A program made the translations under genes and the position numbers. This document shows positions 15,221 to 24,520 of a stretch of DNA of 64,000 nucleotides, in pieces. The stretch covers positions 1-64,000 of the forward strand of contig NZ_JAJSAX010000010.1 in assembly GCF_021261315.1 (NCBI RefSeq), written 5' to 3'. The stretch is from Epilithonimonas sp. JDS. GTDB taxonomy: Bacteria; Bacteroidota; Bacteroidia; Flavobacteriales; Weeksellaceae. Under the pieces are notes generated by a model, which was not told the DNA's origin, ran no database searches, and saw nothing but the letters and a program-made list of their open reading frames with translations. Numbering within the stretch: position 1 is the first letter of the stretch; every line of letters begins with the position of its first letter.

Positions 15221-16096
15221 ATGGACAGAAAAGATTTTTTAAAGAAAGGATTACTCGGAACAGGAATGTTCGTAGCAACCGCATCATTGGGAAATACAAT
15301 GAAAAATGAGATTGACGAAATCGAACCTTTGGAACCAATCGGATACAATCATTTACCGAATACAGATTCAAAAATCAAAGACAATTCTGTGATTCACAAA
15401 GCAGATTCCAGAGGGAAGGCAGACCACGGTTGGTTGGTGAGCAATCATACCTTCAGTTTTGCGAATTATCACAATCCGGAAAGAATGCATTTCGGTGTAT
15501 TAAGAGTGTTGAATGATGATAAAGTGGAGGCGGGACGAGGCTTCGGAACGCACCCCCACGATAATATGGAGATTATCAGCATACCGTTGGAAGGTGATTT
15601 GGAGCACAAAGACAGTATGGGAAATTCGGCGATTATCAAGAGTGGAGACATTCAGGTGATGAGTGCCGGAACCGGACTTATGCATAGCGAATTCAATAAA
15701 AATAATGACAGTTTGGTGAAGTTTCTGCAAATCTGGGTGTATCCAAACAAAAGAAACGTGAAACCGCGATATGACCAGATTACTTTAGATAAAACAAAAA
15801 GTCAGAATCAATTCCAGCAGATTCTTTCTCCTAATTCGGATGACGAAGGAGTTTGGATTCATCAAGATGCTTGGTTTCACTTAGGAAACTTCGAAAATAA
15901 TGTTGAAACCAATTACCAAATCAAGAAAAAGGGAAATGGTGTATATGCATTTATCTTAAAAGGAAGCGCGGAAATCGAAGGACAAAAAGTGGAAACAAGA
16001 GATGGTTTTGGCGTTTGGGATATTTCCGATTTGAACGTTAAATCAACTTCAGAAGGTAGTGAAATTTTATTGATGGAAGTTCCAATGACGATGTAG
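15221..16096 (+). CDS. Pirin-family bicupin with a Tat-like leader
   Basis: A 291-residue protein. The N-terminal leader DRKDFLKKGLLGTGMFVATA resembles a twin-arginine signal with Lys in the second position. The pirin core begins near 65 (SRGKADHGWLVSNHTFSFANY) and keeps the metal-site pattern FGTHPHDNMEIIS and TGLMHSEFN. Some pirins oxidise quercetin and others act as redox-sensing cofactors. The leader suggests a periplasmic form, unusual for pirins, which are normally cytosolic. It shares its promoter with the ring-cleaving dioxygenase operon. Confidence 0.88.
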   Translation: MDRKDFLKKGLLGTGMFVATASLGNTMKNEIDEIEPLEPIGYNHLPNTDSKIKDNSVIHKADSRGKADHGWLVSNHTFSFANYHNPERMHFGVLRVLNDDKVEAGRGFGTHPHDNMEIISIPLEGDLEHKDSMGNSAIIKSGDIQVMSAGTGLMHSEFNKNNDSLVKFLQIWVYPNKRNVKPRYDQITLDKTKSQNQFQQILSPNSDDEGVWIHQDAWFHLGNFENNVETNYQIKKKGNGVYAFILKGSAEIEGQKVETRDGFGVWDISDLNVKSTSEGSEILLMEVPMTM

Positions 16097-16273
16097 TTCG
16101 AAAACTGCATAAGTAATTCTTTTCTTCTGACTATTTCTCTTTGTAATGACCGGTCGACAATTTTGAAAAAAACATCAGAATTCAGGTGGATGTATATAAC
16201 GGCATTATATTGGGTTACTGTTGTTACGTAACGGCTGTTACATTGCTGTTTTGAAAAATCAAAAAAATTAGAC

Positions 16274-17422
16274 GTGTCAAAATTATCGGATTTAGTCCTA
16301 TCTTCTCAGATATTAGGTAAAGCATCTATAGCAGAAGCTGCCAAAACAGATTCTGTAACTTCCTTTCCTGAAAAAACTTTAGTAAAACTAAAATCCTCAA
16401 GACTTTTAACCGCAAGTATTCCTGAAGAATTTGGAGGATTGAATCTAGGCTTGACTCCCGGGACAAATTTGGCACTGCTTAATATTCTGAAAAATATTGG
16501 CAAAGGAAATCTGGTGATGGGACGGATATTGGAAGGCCATATCAATGCGCAGATTTTGATTAATCAGTTCGGTAATGTAAAGCAGAAAAAGCTTTTTTCA
16601 TCAGAGGCATTTGAGGGTCACCTCTTTGGTGTCTGGAACACACAGGCTACGGATGGAACTTATTTTTCTAAATCGAAAAGAGGTGTCTACTTTTTAAATG
16701 GCTCAAAAACATTTACGACCGGAGCTGGATATGTGACCCGGCCTATCGTAACTGCTGCCAGGAAAGATGGCTCGTGGCAGATGTGTGTAGTTCCTTTTGA
16801 AAATGAAACCGCTAAGATAGATTCTAGCTGGTGGAATCCAATGGGTATGCAGTCGAGCAGAAGCTTCAAAACAACATTCACGAAAACCAATATTCCAAAA
16901 ATAAATTTACTAGGTTCACCGGGAGAGTACTATCAACAGCCAGGTTTCAGTGGTGGTTCCGTACGATTTGCAGCCGTTCAGCTTGGAGGCGCGGAACAGC
17001 TATTGGATGAAACTAAAGCCTATTTAGTTGCATTGGACAGAATTCAGGATCCTTTTCAAAAAATGAGATTAGGTCAGATGGCAATAGCAATAGAATCTGG
17101 AAACCAGTGGCTAAATGGCGCGGCTGTAAAAATGGATGACTATTTGAGGGAACCCACAAAAAGAAATGGCGAAGATTTTATTTTTCTCAGCAATATGATG
17201 CGTACGGCCATAGAGCAAATCTGCACAGATGTAATGATTCTTTGTCAAAAATCTGTTGGGGCGCGTGGACTTAACAGACCATATCATTTCGAACGCATAA
17301 TCCGTGATCTAAGTACGTATCTCCGACAGCCAGCTCCTGATGCTGTTCTGACAGAAATTGGCAGTTTTATACTTAATTCTGATACACCCGCAACTGACAT
17401 TTGGAATCAAATTAAAAAATAA
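16274..17422 (+). CDS. Acyl-CoA/acyl-ACP dehydrogenase-like flavoprotein
   Basis: A 382-residue protein of the acyl-CoA dehydrogenase fold with a GTG start. SIPEEFGGLNLG near 48-59 is the family's N-terminal landmark. The C-terminal half has the dimer and FAD region (QKSVGARGLNRPYHFERIIRD). The usual catalytic glutamate position cannot be assigned with confidence. It overlaps the next gene by one base (TAATG) and so is translationally coupled to a PIG-L deacetylase and a NodS-like methyltransferase. It may desaturate an acyl chain destined for a glycolipid. That role is inferred from context only. Confidence 0.82.
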   Translation: MSKLSDLVLSSQILGKASIAEAAKTDSVTSFPEKTLVKLKSSRLLTASIPEEFGGLNLGLTPGTNLALLNILKNIGKGNLVMGRILEGHINAQILINQFGNVKQKKLFSSEAFEGHLFGVWNTQATDGTYFSKSKRGVYFLNGSKTFTTGAGYVTRPIVTAARKDGSWQMCVVPFENETAKIDSSWWNPMGMQSSRSFKTTFTKTNIPKINLLGSPGEYYQQPGFSGGSVRFAAVQLGGAEQLLDETKAYLVALDRIQDPFQKMRLGQMAIAIESGNQWLNGAAVKMDDYLREPTKRNGEDFIFLSNMMRTAIEQICTDVMILCQKSVGARGLNRPYHFERIIRDLSTYLRQPAPDAVLTEIGSFILNSDTPATDIWNQIKK

Positions 17423-18153
17423 TGATGAATTACAACACTAATTATAGTAAAGTTCCTTTGGCACCTGAGCACTGTGCTGCTGGATTCGGGACGACATTGA
17501 TTGTCGCACCACACGCAGACGATGAAAGTTTAGGATGCGGCGGCGTGATTTCACTACTACACAAATATGGGCAGACCGTTTATATTATGCTGCTTAGTGA
17601 TGGAACGATGTCTCATCCAAACAGCAAGCAATATCCTGCTGAAAAATTGAGGGATCTACGTGAACAGGAATTAATTGACGCTTGTTCAGTTCTTGATGTA
17701 CCAAAAGAAAATATTATTTTTTGCAGATATCCGGATAGAAATGTTCCGTCAATTGGCGACGTAAGATTTGAAAATACGGTTAGCAGCATATCTAAAATGA
17801 TGAATATAATAAAGCCTCACAGTATTTTTGTGCCTTGGCGACGGGATCCTCATCCCGACCATCAAGCCGCCTTCCAGCTGGTCAATTCTGCTGAAACTGC
17901 AAATGCGAAGATATATGAATATCCAATTTGGTTAGAAGAATTGGGAAAACCTGGAGATGAGCCCAATCAGGAAGAATCGATGCCGTTCCGACTGGATATC
18001 AGTAGTGTGCTTTCCCAAAAACAAAAGGCAATTTCACAGCATCGCTCGCAGATAACGCGCATGATCAATGATGATCCGGAAGGATTTATGCTTTCGCCAG
18101 AGATGCTCAGGCAATTTAATATGCCATACGAAACCTTTTTTATCTCAAAATAA
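17422..18153 (+). CDS. PIG-L (LmbE-like) family N-deacetylase
   Basis: A 243-residue zinc hydrolase. The metal motif PHADDES at residues 30-36 and HPDHQAA near 146-152 hold the two histidines and the aspartate that bind zinc in this family. Members remove acetyl groups from N-acetylglucosamine units linked to lipids or small thiols (GlcNAc-PI, BshB, MshB). It overlaps its neighbours by one base at both ends (TAATG). Beside two glycosyltransferases and a methyltransferase it probably deacetylates an amino sugar intermediate. Confidence 0.92.
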   Translation: MMNYNTNYSKVPLAPEHCAAGFGTTLIVAPHADDESLGCGGVISLLHKYGQTVYIMLLSDGTMSHPNSKQYPAEKLRDLREQELIDACSVLDVPKENIIFCRYPDRNVPSIGDVRFENTVSSISKMMNIIKPHSIFVPWRRDPHPDHQAAFQLVNSAETANAKIYEYPIWLEELGKPGDEPNQEESMPFRLDISSVLSQKQKAISQHRSQITRMINDDPEGFMLSPEMLRQFNMPYETFFISK

Positions 18154-18737
18154 TGGAAAAAAAACAATCTTTAGATTCTCAGTACTTCAAAGACATCTAT
18201 GAAGCTAATGAAGACCCCTGGAATTTTGAAACGAGCGAGTATGAGGCGGGCAAATATGCAGCGACAATCTCAGTTTTGCCAAAGCAACACTATAATAAGA
18301 CTCTGGAAATAGGCTGCTCCATTGGTGTTTTAACGCAACTTTTAGCCCAAAAAAGCAACTTTTTACTGGCTACTGATATTTCCCAGAAAGCTTTGGATCT
18401 TGCCTCCAGACGCTGTGCAAATTTGAATAATATATCCTTTAAAAAACTAAATTTTAAAGATGAACTGCCAGATGACAGATATGATTTGATTATGGTATCC
18501 GAGGTTGCTTATTATCTTTCACCTGCTGACTGGCAGATGGTAATAACCAAATTATATGAAAAATTGAACTTTAATGGCAATATTGTTCTGGTCCATTGGC
18601 TACCTGAGGTGCATGATTATCCTCAAACTGGAGATGAAGTACACAGCAGTTTTGAAAAAATAATGCAGGATAGGATGAGCAATGTTTTCAGCGCAAGGGC
18701 GGAAAATTACAGAATTGATGTTTGGGAAAAAGCGTGA
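18153..18737 (+). CDS. SAM-dependent methyltransferase, NodS-like
   Basis: A 194-residue class I methyltransferase. It opens with SQYFKDIYEANEDPWNFETSEYE, the typical start of the NodS-like group, then motif I LEIGCSIGVLTQLLA near 50-64 and ATDISQKAL. NodS N-methylates the deacetylated terminal glucosamine of Nod factors. Its coupling here to a PIG-L deacetylase matches that order of reactions. The last 31 bases overlap the 3' end of the convergent GT2 gene. Substrate assignment is inference. Confidence 0.88.
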   Translation: MEKKQSLDSQYFKDIYEANEDPWNFETSEYEAGKYAATISVLPKQHYNKTLEIGCSIGVLTQLLAQKSNFLLATDISQKALDLASRRCANLNNISFKKLNFKDELPDDRYDLIMVSEVAYYLSPADWQMVITKLYEKLNFNGNIVLVHWLPEVHDYPQTGDEVHSSFEKIMQDRMSNVFSARAENYRIDVWEKA

Positions 18738-19891
18738 TGAGAATAATCCATAAGCCTTGACTCTAAATCCCGGATCGCAGTATCTATAGGTACTGCAGCG
18801 GATTTTTGTAAAAAAGTTAGTTTCTTTTGATTCAATTTTCCATACCACTCTCCAAAGTAAGATGAACTGTTGTACCAATCGAAAATCTCATCATCAAAAA
18901 ATATCTCTGGTACCATTTCTCTTGTCTTTTCAAAAAAATCTGACTTACTCATCAGATTTTTAGAGTTCCAGAGATCCATTAAAAATCGTTTTAAAGTAAG
19001 CCTGCGTATAATGGACGTGCTTGGCTCTACCAAAAAGTCTTCCATTCTCAGACCTAGATTTTTCCATTCATTAAGCTGATATGAAAGACCAATTTCCGCA
19101 CGGCCGATGCACCGAGCGGAAGTTTGAACAATTACTTTGTGACTGTGCCTGAACTTTGTATCGATCTTTTCCAATCTGTCATAAAAAGCACAATCCTCCA
19201 AGTGCGTGACGTCAGGAACACCTCCGGATCTCTCATAAGATTCACTGGTAATTGCAAAACTGCCATTAAAATGCTGATGATGCCGGGGAGCCGGATCATG
19301 TTCCGGATTGACGATTATGCCTTCCAGGGCGGAAATTAGAAGCTGATATTTTTCATCATTCAAATGATGCTGACGAGTAAATTCATCCAGATTATCCAGT
19401 TCGTCAGGATAAAGTAATATTCTTCCTCCTACAGCCTCTGCGCCGTTCTCAATTTCAAGTTTTGTCTGTGTGATCCAATCCCTCGAAACCGTTGTGTCAG
19501 CGTCAGTTGTCATAATGATTCCTCCGCCGTTCCTAATTAATCTTGAGTATGCACAATCCATTAATTTTCTCCTGACATAACCAATATTAGCCTTTTCTTG
19601 TGTCAATGTTATTTCCTGTAAATATAAATTCACAAAAGGATTTTCCAGCTGGAAATCCTTAATCAGCTTGACCGACGAATCTGTGCAGTTGTTAGCTAAG
19701 ACTAAAATTTCGAATTGTAATAGGTCTAAAGACTCGCCATCTCTGTCTACTTGTTCACAAAAGGGCTGCAATGTTCTCAAAATATAGCCTTCTTCATCTT
19801 TTACAGGAATAACAATACTGGACGTTACTGTTGGTAATATCGGGTATTGGGAAAAATAATGATTTCCTGAATGAATATGATCGTCGGTCAT
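18707..19891 (-). CDS. Glycosyltransferase family 2
   Basis: A 394-residue inverting GT-A enzyme. VIPVKDEEGYILRTLQPF near 26-43 is the nucleotide-sugar strand, TTDADTTVS near 127-135 is the DxD metal site, and EDCAFYDRLEK near 231-241 gives the acceptor-side ED motif. No clear membrane helix is seen, so it probably works on the cytoplasmic face. It converges on the methyltransferase gene with a 31-nt overlap and is transcribed towards it from the 291-nt divergent region with the cupin-like gene at 20183. Confidence 0.9.
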   Translation of the reverse strand: MTDDHIHSGNHYFSQYPILPTVTSSIVIPVKDEEGYILRTLQPFCEQVDRDGESLDLLQFEILVLANNCTDSSVKLIKDFQLENPFVNLYLQEITLTQEKANIGYVRRKLMDCAYSRLIRNGGGIIMTTDADTTVSRDWITQTKLEIENGAEAVGGRILLYPDELDNLDEFTRQHHLNDEKYQLLISALEGIIVNPEHDPAPRHHQHFNGSFAITSESYERSGGVPDVTHLEDCAFYDRLEKIDTKFRHSHKVIVQTSARCIGRAEIGLSYQLNEWKNLGLRMEDFLVEPSTSIIRRLTLKRFLMDLWNSKNLMSKSDFFEKTREMVPEIFFDDEIFDWYNSSSYFGEWYGKLNQKKLTFLQKSAAVPIDTAIRDLESRLMDYSHHAFSQTSIL

Positions 19892-20182
19892 TTATTGAAT
19901 TTTGATTGATGCGATATTGAAACGAGATAGAAGTGTAGAAAAAATCATCGAAATAATGGAAGATTTTTCTTAAAACAATTAAAAAATTATTTGCAATTCT
20001 GATACCATTTATCTCAGTGATTATTTGATATTTAATCATTTGATTTCATAAAATGTTGTTTTTTTTTGTTATTTTTATTAGACCAAAATGATGTCATACA
20101 TTATGTAGTTCTACCTATTTTTTTGCACCTTCACTGAAAGTCAAAACCCTTAACTAATCTTCTCAATTCAAACCAAATAAAA

Positions 20183-20596
20183 ATGATTAATATTAAGATC
20201 AAGCGTGAAAAAATGAATGCTGTTTTTACAAAGCATCATCTCCGAGGTCTGCCATTTGATGCAGTCATTCACCATTTTAGTGAAAAGGATCAACATGAAC
20301 ACATCCATGATCATCCGTTTAGTTTTACCACACACATTCTAAAAGGAAGTTATATCGAAAGAATTTACGAGATTAATGAAGATGGATCTTACACCGCTAC
20401 TGTACATCATAGAGAAGAAGGTACTACGCATTTAGTGTCAGCCCATACGATACACGAGATTATTGAACTGCCAGATGGAGAATGCTTTACATTGATCAGA
20501 CCAAACGAAAAGGTGAAAGAACCTTCTTTCTATAGATTTGAGGATGGCAAAGTTTTTAAAAGACAATGGAATCAGCGTAAGTTCAGGGAATTATAA
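20183..20596 (+). CDS. Small cupin-like protein of unknown function
   Basis: A 137-residue protein with a histidine-rich first strand (DQHEHIHDHPFSFTTHILKGSY) and a later TIHEIIELPDGECFTLIRP, consistent with a single cupin barrel and a metal site of three to four histidines. It may start at the second Met (MNAVFTKHH, residue 11). It stands alone between divergent GT2 and convergent GH1-like genes, inside the glycan cluster. A sugar-processing or sensing role is possible but nothing identifies it. Confidence 0.7.
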   Translation: MINIKIKREKMNAVFTKHHLRGLPFDAVIHHFSEKDQHEHIHDHPFSFTTHILKGSYIERIYEINEDGSYTATVHHREEGTTHLVSAHTIHEIIELPDGECFTLIRPNEKVKEPSFYRFEDGKVFKRQWNQRKFREL

Positions 20597-20684
20597 GCAC
20601 TATAATACTTTCATATCTACTAACGAACTTCATCCTATATCTAACAACTGTAAAGCGAGATCTATTCCGGTCAAATGGTTAAGA

Positions 20685-21863
20685 TCAAAATAAAAACTTC
20701 AATTCAGAAGTTTTAAGCTTAAACCTATTTAATATTTCTAAACTTTCCGCGTGTATTTCACGCTCCAAAGATTTGGAATCTGTGATGTCCCATAGTCCGC
20801 TGTGATGCCAAATGTCTGTAACATCCCAATCTGGCCTGTCGATAATCGGGTAGATGCAACACCCCAGCAATGGCAGTCCGCTTTGCAATATTGAAAAACA
20901 TTCATTTTGAATCATGCTTAGCCATTTTGGGCGATCTCTTCCTGGATGACTTGTCTCTGAAATAACAATTGGTTTTTCATAACCCGTATAAACTTCTTCA
21001 ATCAACGAGTGAAGGCTTTTCCAAGAGGGATGCGGTGGGGATTCATTCCATGGAATAAATTGATGCCCAGGGAATGTCCATTGGTTATTATAATAAAAAT
21101 TAACACCGATAATATCTAAATATTCAGGCTTTCCTCTCAGTTCAGGACATAATCTTCCTGTAAGAATTTCCAGAACCTGAAACTGTTCGCGATGCTTACT
21201 GTTCGCTTCCAAAACTGAATCTGGATCAGATGTATCTTGCGGGATAATACTGACCAAAGGTTCCGTTGTCATTATTTTAATTGAAGGATCTACTTCCTTC
21301 ATCATCTCAATTCCCTCGATGTATGCTCGCATCAGCATATATTTCACTTCCCAACCTTGGTTGACACAGTATGGGCTTGTGCCTTTTGCGTCGCCACCAA
21401 GCCAGGAAAGAAAACTGACTTCATTGATCGGCGTGATGATCAGCTCGCCCTCAGGCACAAGGCTTCGGTATTTTAAAACGAAAGCTTTGCAAAGGTGTGA
21501 AAATCTTCGGGCAAACATTGGATGCAAGGGAGAAAGATCATCCGGAAAACCAAAGTGACAAATATCCCAGATGATTTGTATGTTATGATTTGCGGCATTG
21601 ATAATAATCTCCTCGACCTGTGTCCAATCGTAATTGTATGGTGATTTTTCCACAAAACTCCAGCGGATTCCTTCCCGTACGGTAGTGATTCCGATTGATT
21701 TTAATCTCTGATAATCTTCGTTAATAAAACGGTCGTGTCCTGTTAATTTTATCAGATCTACACGCTCGCCAAATGCGTTTTGCTGATCTGCACATTCAAA
21801 ACCGGCCATCAGGAAAGATTTGAAAGGGTTTTTTAAATTTAGGTAATTATTGCTGTACTGCAT
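20685..21863 (-). CDS. GH1-like glycosidase, cytoplasmic
   Basis: A 392-residue clan-A (beta/alpha)8 protein. The acid/base site is TPINEVSF near 143-150 and the nucleophile site is VISETSHPG near 307-315, so both catalytic glutamates are present. It resembles distant family 1 beta-glucosidases but is shorter than the usual 440-480 residues. No signal peptide is seen, which is odd for a catabolic enzyme and points to a job within a biosynthetic cluster, such as trimming or transglycosylation. Its start overlaps the mutase gene by 17 nt. Confidence 0.8.
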   Translation of the reverse strand: MQYSNNYLNLKNPFKSFLMAGFECADQQNAFGERVDLIKLTGHDRFINEDYQRLKSIGITTVREGIRWSFVEKSPYNYDWTQVEEIIINAANHNIQIIWDICHFGFPDDLSPLHPMFARRFSHLCKAFVLKYRSLVPEGELIITPINEVSFLSWLGGDAKGTSPYCVNQGWEVKYMLMRAYIEGIEMMKEVDPSIKIMTTEPLVSIIPQDTSDPDSVLEANSKHREQFQVLEILTGRLCPELRGKPEYLDIIGVNFYYNNQWTFPGHQFIPWNESPPHPSWKSLHSLIEEVYTGYEKPIVISETSHPGRDRPKWLSMIQNECFSILQSGLPLLGCCIYPIIDRPDWDVTDIWHHSGLWDITDSKSLEREIHAESLEILNRFKLKTSELKFLF

Positions 21864-22953
21864 TTTCCTCTTTGATAATCTTCCGGAAAAGTGCTAAAGA
21901 CTGTGCCACAACCTGATCCATATTGTAATATTTATAAGTTCCCAATCGACCCGTGAAAAATACATTTGGCGTTTCATCAGCCAATTTTTTGTATTGATTG
22001 TAAACGTCTTGGTTTTCCTTTCTTGGAATAGGATAGTATGGATCTCCTTCCGCAGTAGGATACTCGTAAACAATCGCAGTCTTATGATGTTTTTGTCCTG
22101 TCAGATGTTTGAATTCTGTGATTCTTGTATAAAGGTTTGAAGTGGGATAATTGATGGTTCCGCATTCCTGATATTTATCTTGATCCAAAGTTTCAAATTT
22201 GAAGTCGATCGATCTGTAAGGCAATTTACCAAACTGATAATCAAAATAACCGTCAACCGGTCCTGTGTAAATCAGTTTTTTGTGCGGAATTATATCAACT
22301 ATATCTTTGTAGTTTGTATTCAGCATTACATTAATATTCTTATGAGAAAGCATTTGCTGAAACATATCAGTGTAGCCATTTTTTGGCATGGCCTGCAAAG
22401 AATCAGTGAAATACCTGTCGTCGCTGTTAGTCCGTGTTGGGACTCTAGCGGTTACTGAAGCATCCAGTTCCGATGGATCCAGATCCCATTGCTTCTTGGT
22501 GTAACCACGGAAAAATTTTTCATAAAGCTCTTTTCCAACAACATTCAGAACGACATCTTCCGAGGTGAGAACAGGTTTTCTCAATTCGGCTTTGGAAGCA
22601 AGGAAGTCCACAACCTGATCAGAAGTTAAGTTTTTCCCATAAAGTTTATTGATGGTTGTGAGATTAATTGGAATAGGAACCAGTTGCCCATCTACGCTTC
22701 CAAGGACGCGGTGTTCATAAGGCCGCCACTCTGTAAATTGACTCAGGTAGTTGAACACATCTTCTGAATTGGTATGGAAAATATGCGGGCCGTACTTATG
22801 AATTAGTATGCCTTCTTTATTATAAAAATCATAGGCGTTTCCGGCGATGTGATTACGTTTGTCAACAATCAGGATCTTTTTTCCCTCATTAGCCAGTCTC
22901 TCTGCTAAAACCGATCCGGCAAACCCACAGCCGATAATTAAAAAATCATACAT
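21847..22953 (-). CDS. glf: UDP-galactopyranose mutase
   Basis: A 368-residue flavoenzyme that converts UDP-galactopyranose to UDP-galactofuranose. The FAD-binding start IIGCGFAGSVLAERLANEG and HIAGNAYD near 37-44 are diagnostic, and later ARVPTRTN and FTGRLGTYKYYNMDQV match the active-site and C-terminal motifs of the family. It overlaps the upstream GT4 gene by 8 nt and the downstream GH1-like gene by 17 nt, so the three are translationally linked. It implies that the cluster's product contains galactofuranose. Confidence 0.95.
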   Translation of the reverse strand: MYDFLIIGCGFAGSVLAERLANEGKKILIVDKRNHIAGNAYDFYNKEGILIHKYGPHIFHTNSEDVFNYLSQFTEWRPYEHRVLGSVDGQLVPIPINLTTINKLYGKNLTSDQVVDFLASKAELRKPVLTSEDVVLNVVGKELYEKFFRGYTKKQWDLDPSELDASVTARVPTRTNSDDRYFTDSLQAMPKNGYTDMFQQMLSHKNINVMLNTNYKDIVDIIPHKKLIYTGPVDGYFDYQFGKLPYRSIDFKFETLDQDKYQECGTINYPTSNLYTRITEFKHLTGQKHHKTAIVYEYPTAEGDPYYPIPRKENQDVYNQYKKLADETPNVFFTGRLGTYKYYNMDQVVAQSLALFRKIIKEENAVQQ

Positions 22954-24046
22954 AGATTTTGCTGGTTTTATTAACTTCGTTGATTAGTAAATTCATCTTT
23001 TCAAAAGTGTTGTCCCACGATTCATTTGCTAAAAAGCGATCCACTTTTGCAAGCCATTCTTTTTTTGAATCTTTACTAAGCTCTTCCTCTGCATAGGAGA
23101 TGAAGGTGTCCGCACTGTCTGCGATATACACCAGATTGTTTTCTCCGTAAGGCTTTATAACATCCTTGATCGGAGTAGAAATGACGGGAAGTCCCGCAGC
23201 AAGGTATTCAGGTGTCTTTGTGGGACTGATGAATTCTGTGGATTCGTTAAGTGCAAAAAGCACGAGTGAAATATCCCAGTGACTGATGTAATTAGGCAGT
23301 TCTGAATATTTTTTTGGCCCCAGATAATGAATGTTTTCTGCTCTTGGCAAGTCGTCTTCATCAATCTTTACGACAGGACCAATAATGACAAAATGCCAAT
23401 CAGGTCTTCTTGACGAAACTTCTTTTAACAACTCAATGTCAAACCGTTCGTCGATTACACCAAAAAATCCGAACCTTGGATTTGGAATGTGTTTTTGATC
23501 TTCCGCATCAACTGTATTGTATCTTGCCGCTCTAAAATGGTATTTGTCGATACTGCTTGGGAACGGATGTATATTGTGATGTCTGTCTTTTTTTGCCTGG
23601 TAAAGCGTGTGGCCGCCTGTAAAAACGACATCTGCTTTTTTGAAAAGTTCTTCTTCCAGTACCAAAAGCTGTGGTGGCGCGAATCGGAAAGCAGAAAGCT
23701 CGTCCATTGAATCATAGATCGTGACGCCAGGTTCCAGATGTGAAGTATATTCCAAAGCCATAGGTGTATAATACCAGCATAGATAATTGGAAATATTTTG
23801 GTCTGCAATGACTTTGTTAACCAGCCTTTCTAATCTGGCCTTCCGGTCTTCATTTTGATCTCTAAGAAATATTTTAACTATAAAAACGCTGTCCTGTAAG
23901 TTCATTTCATAGAAATCGGATATCCCAATGCGGGGCTCTTCGAAATAATAAACATTATTATCTTTAGAAAATCTGGTTAATAAATGTTGTGGGCGCTGGT
24001 AAACGAAATCCCAATGTAAATGGCTGAAGCATAAAATATTTTGCAT
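22946..24046 (-). CDS. Glycosyltransferase family 4 (TuaH-like)
   Basis: A 366-residue GT-B enzyme. The ATG at 24046 gives MQNILCFSHLHW, a typical start; an upstream TTG at 24064 is less likely. LHWDFVYQRPQHLLTRF near 10-26 and the donor-site helix SPTKTPEYLAAGLPVISTP near 283-301 support the family. It is the first gene of the GT4-glf-GH1 operon. It may use the UDP-Galf made by its neighbour, although Galf transferases usually belong to other families. Confidence 0.88.
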   Translation of the reverse strand: MQNILCFSHLHWDFVYQRPQHLLTRFSKDNNVYYFEEPRIGISDFYEMNLQDSVFIVKIFLRDQNEDRKARLERLVNKVIADQNISNYLCWYYTPMALEYTSHLEPGVTIYDSMDELSAFRFAPPQLLVLEEELFKKADVVFTGGHTLYQAKKDRHHNIHPFPSSIDKYHFRAARYNTVDAEDQKHIPNPRFGFFGVIDERFDIELLKEVSSRRPDWHFVIIGPVVKIDEDDLPRAENIHYLGPKKYSELPNYISHWDISLVLFALNESTEFISPTKTPEYLAAGLPVISTPIKDVIKPYGENNLVYIADSADTFISYAEEELSKDSKKEWLAKVDRFLANESWDNTFEKMNLLINEVNKTSKIYV

Positions 24047-24520
24047 AAAAAAAGAAGTGTACAAATTGAAATGATAATAATATCCGATATTCTTTAAAAA
24101 TCATCTATTGATTTAAAACTAAAAGAATTGCGTAAAGCTAGACGTAATATGTTACACCGATTATGATGCGAATCATAAAGATTGTCAGTAATTACGTTAT
24201 TTTATAAGTGTTTATAAAATATTACTATCAAGCCATCATACTGAGTCAAGAATGCTAAAATAAATTATTATAAAAAAAACCTGACTTTAATGCTAAAACA
24301 ATTCAATTTTCAGTTTTAGACTATGTAAGTTCTAAACCCACGTCAAATTGGGTTTTGAATTTTATGACATCGAATCAATATTACAATGACTGCATTGCAA
24401 GCAAATTGATTTGTGATCTCGCAAATTAAAAAATCTGCCAGTGTGATAATGTTAAATGGTCTGAAATTAGTGTTTTAGTAGAAGTTACTGTTTTTAGTAA
24501 TTAAGTTTATTACTTTATTA
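24047..24520. other. Divergent intergenic region
   Basis: AT-rich region between the GT4 operon and a Crp/Fnr gene. It holds the palindromic box at 24163-24176 and no credible gene. Confidence 0.6.
24163..24176. promoter_or_regulatory. FNR-type box ATGAT-N4-ATCAT, copy 1
   Basis: ATGATgcgaATCAT, a perfect 5+5 palindrome of FNR/CRP spacing, 117 nt upstream of the GT4 gene and 345 nt upstream of the Crp/Fnr gene at 24521. Copies with different centres are at 26067-26080 and 60399-60412. Confidence 0.6.

Noticed and set aside
20085-20110. Regulatory palindrome AATGATGTCATACATT
   Set aside because: The arms match imperfectly and no second copy is seen, so it may be chance.
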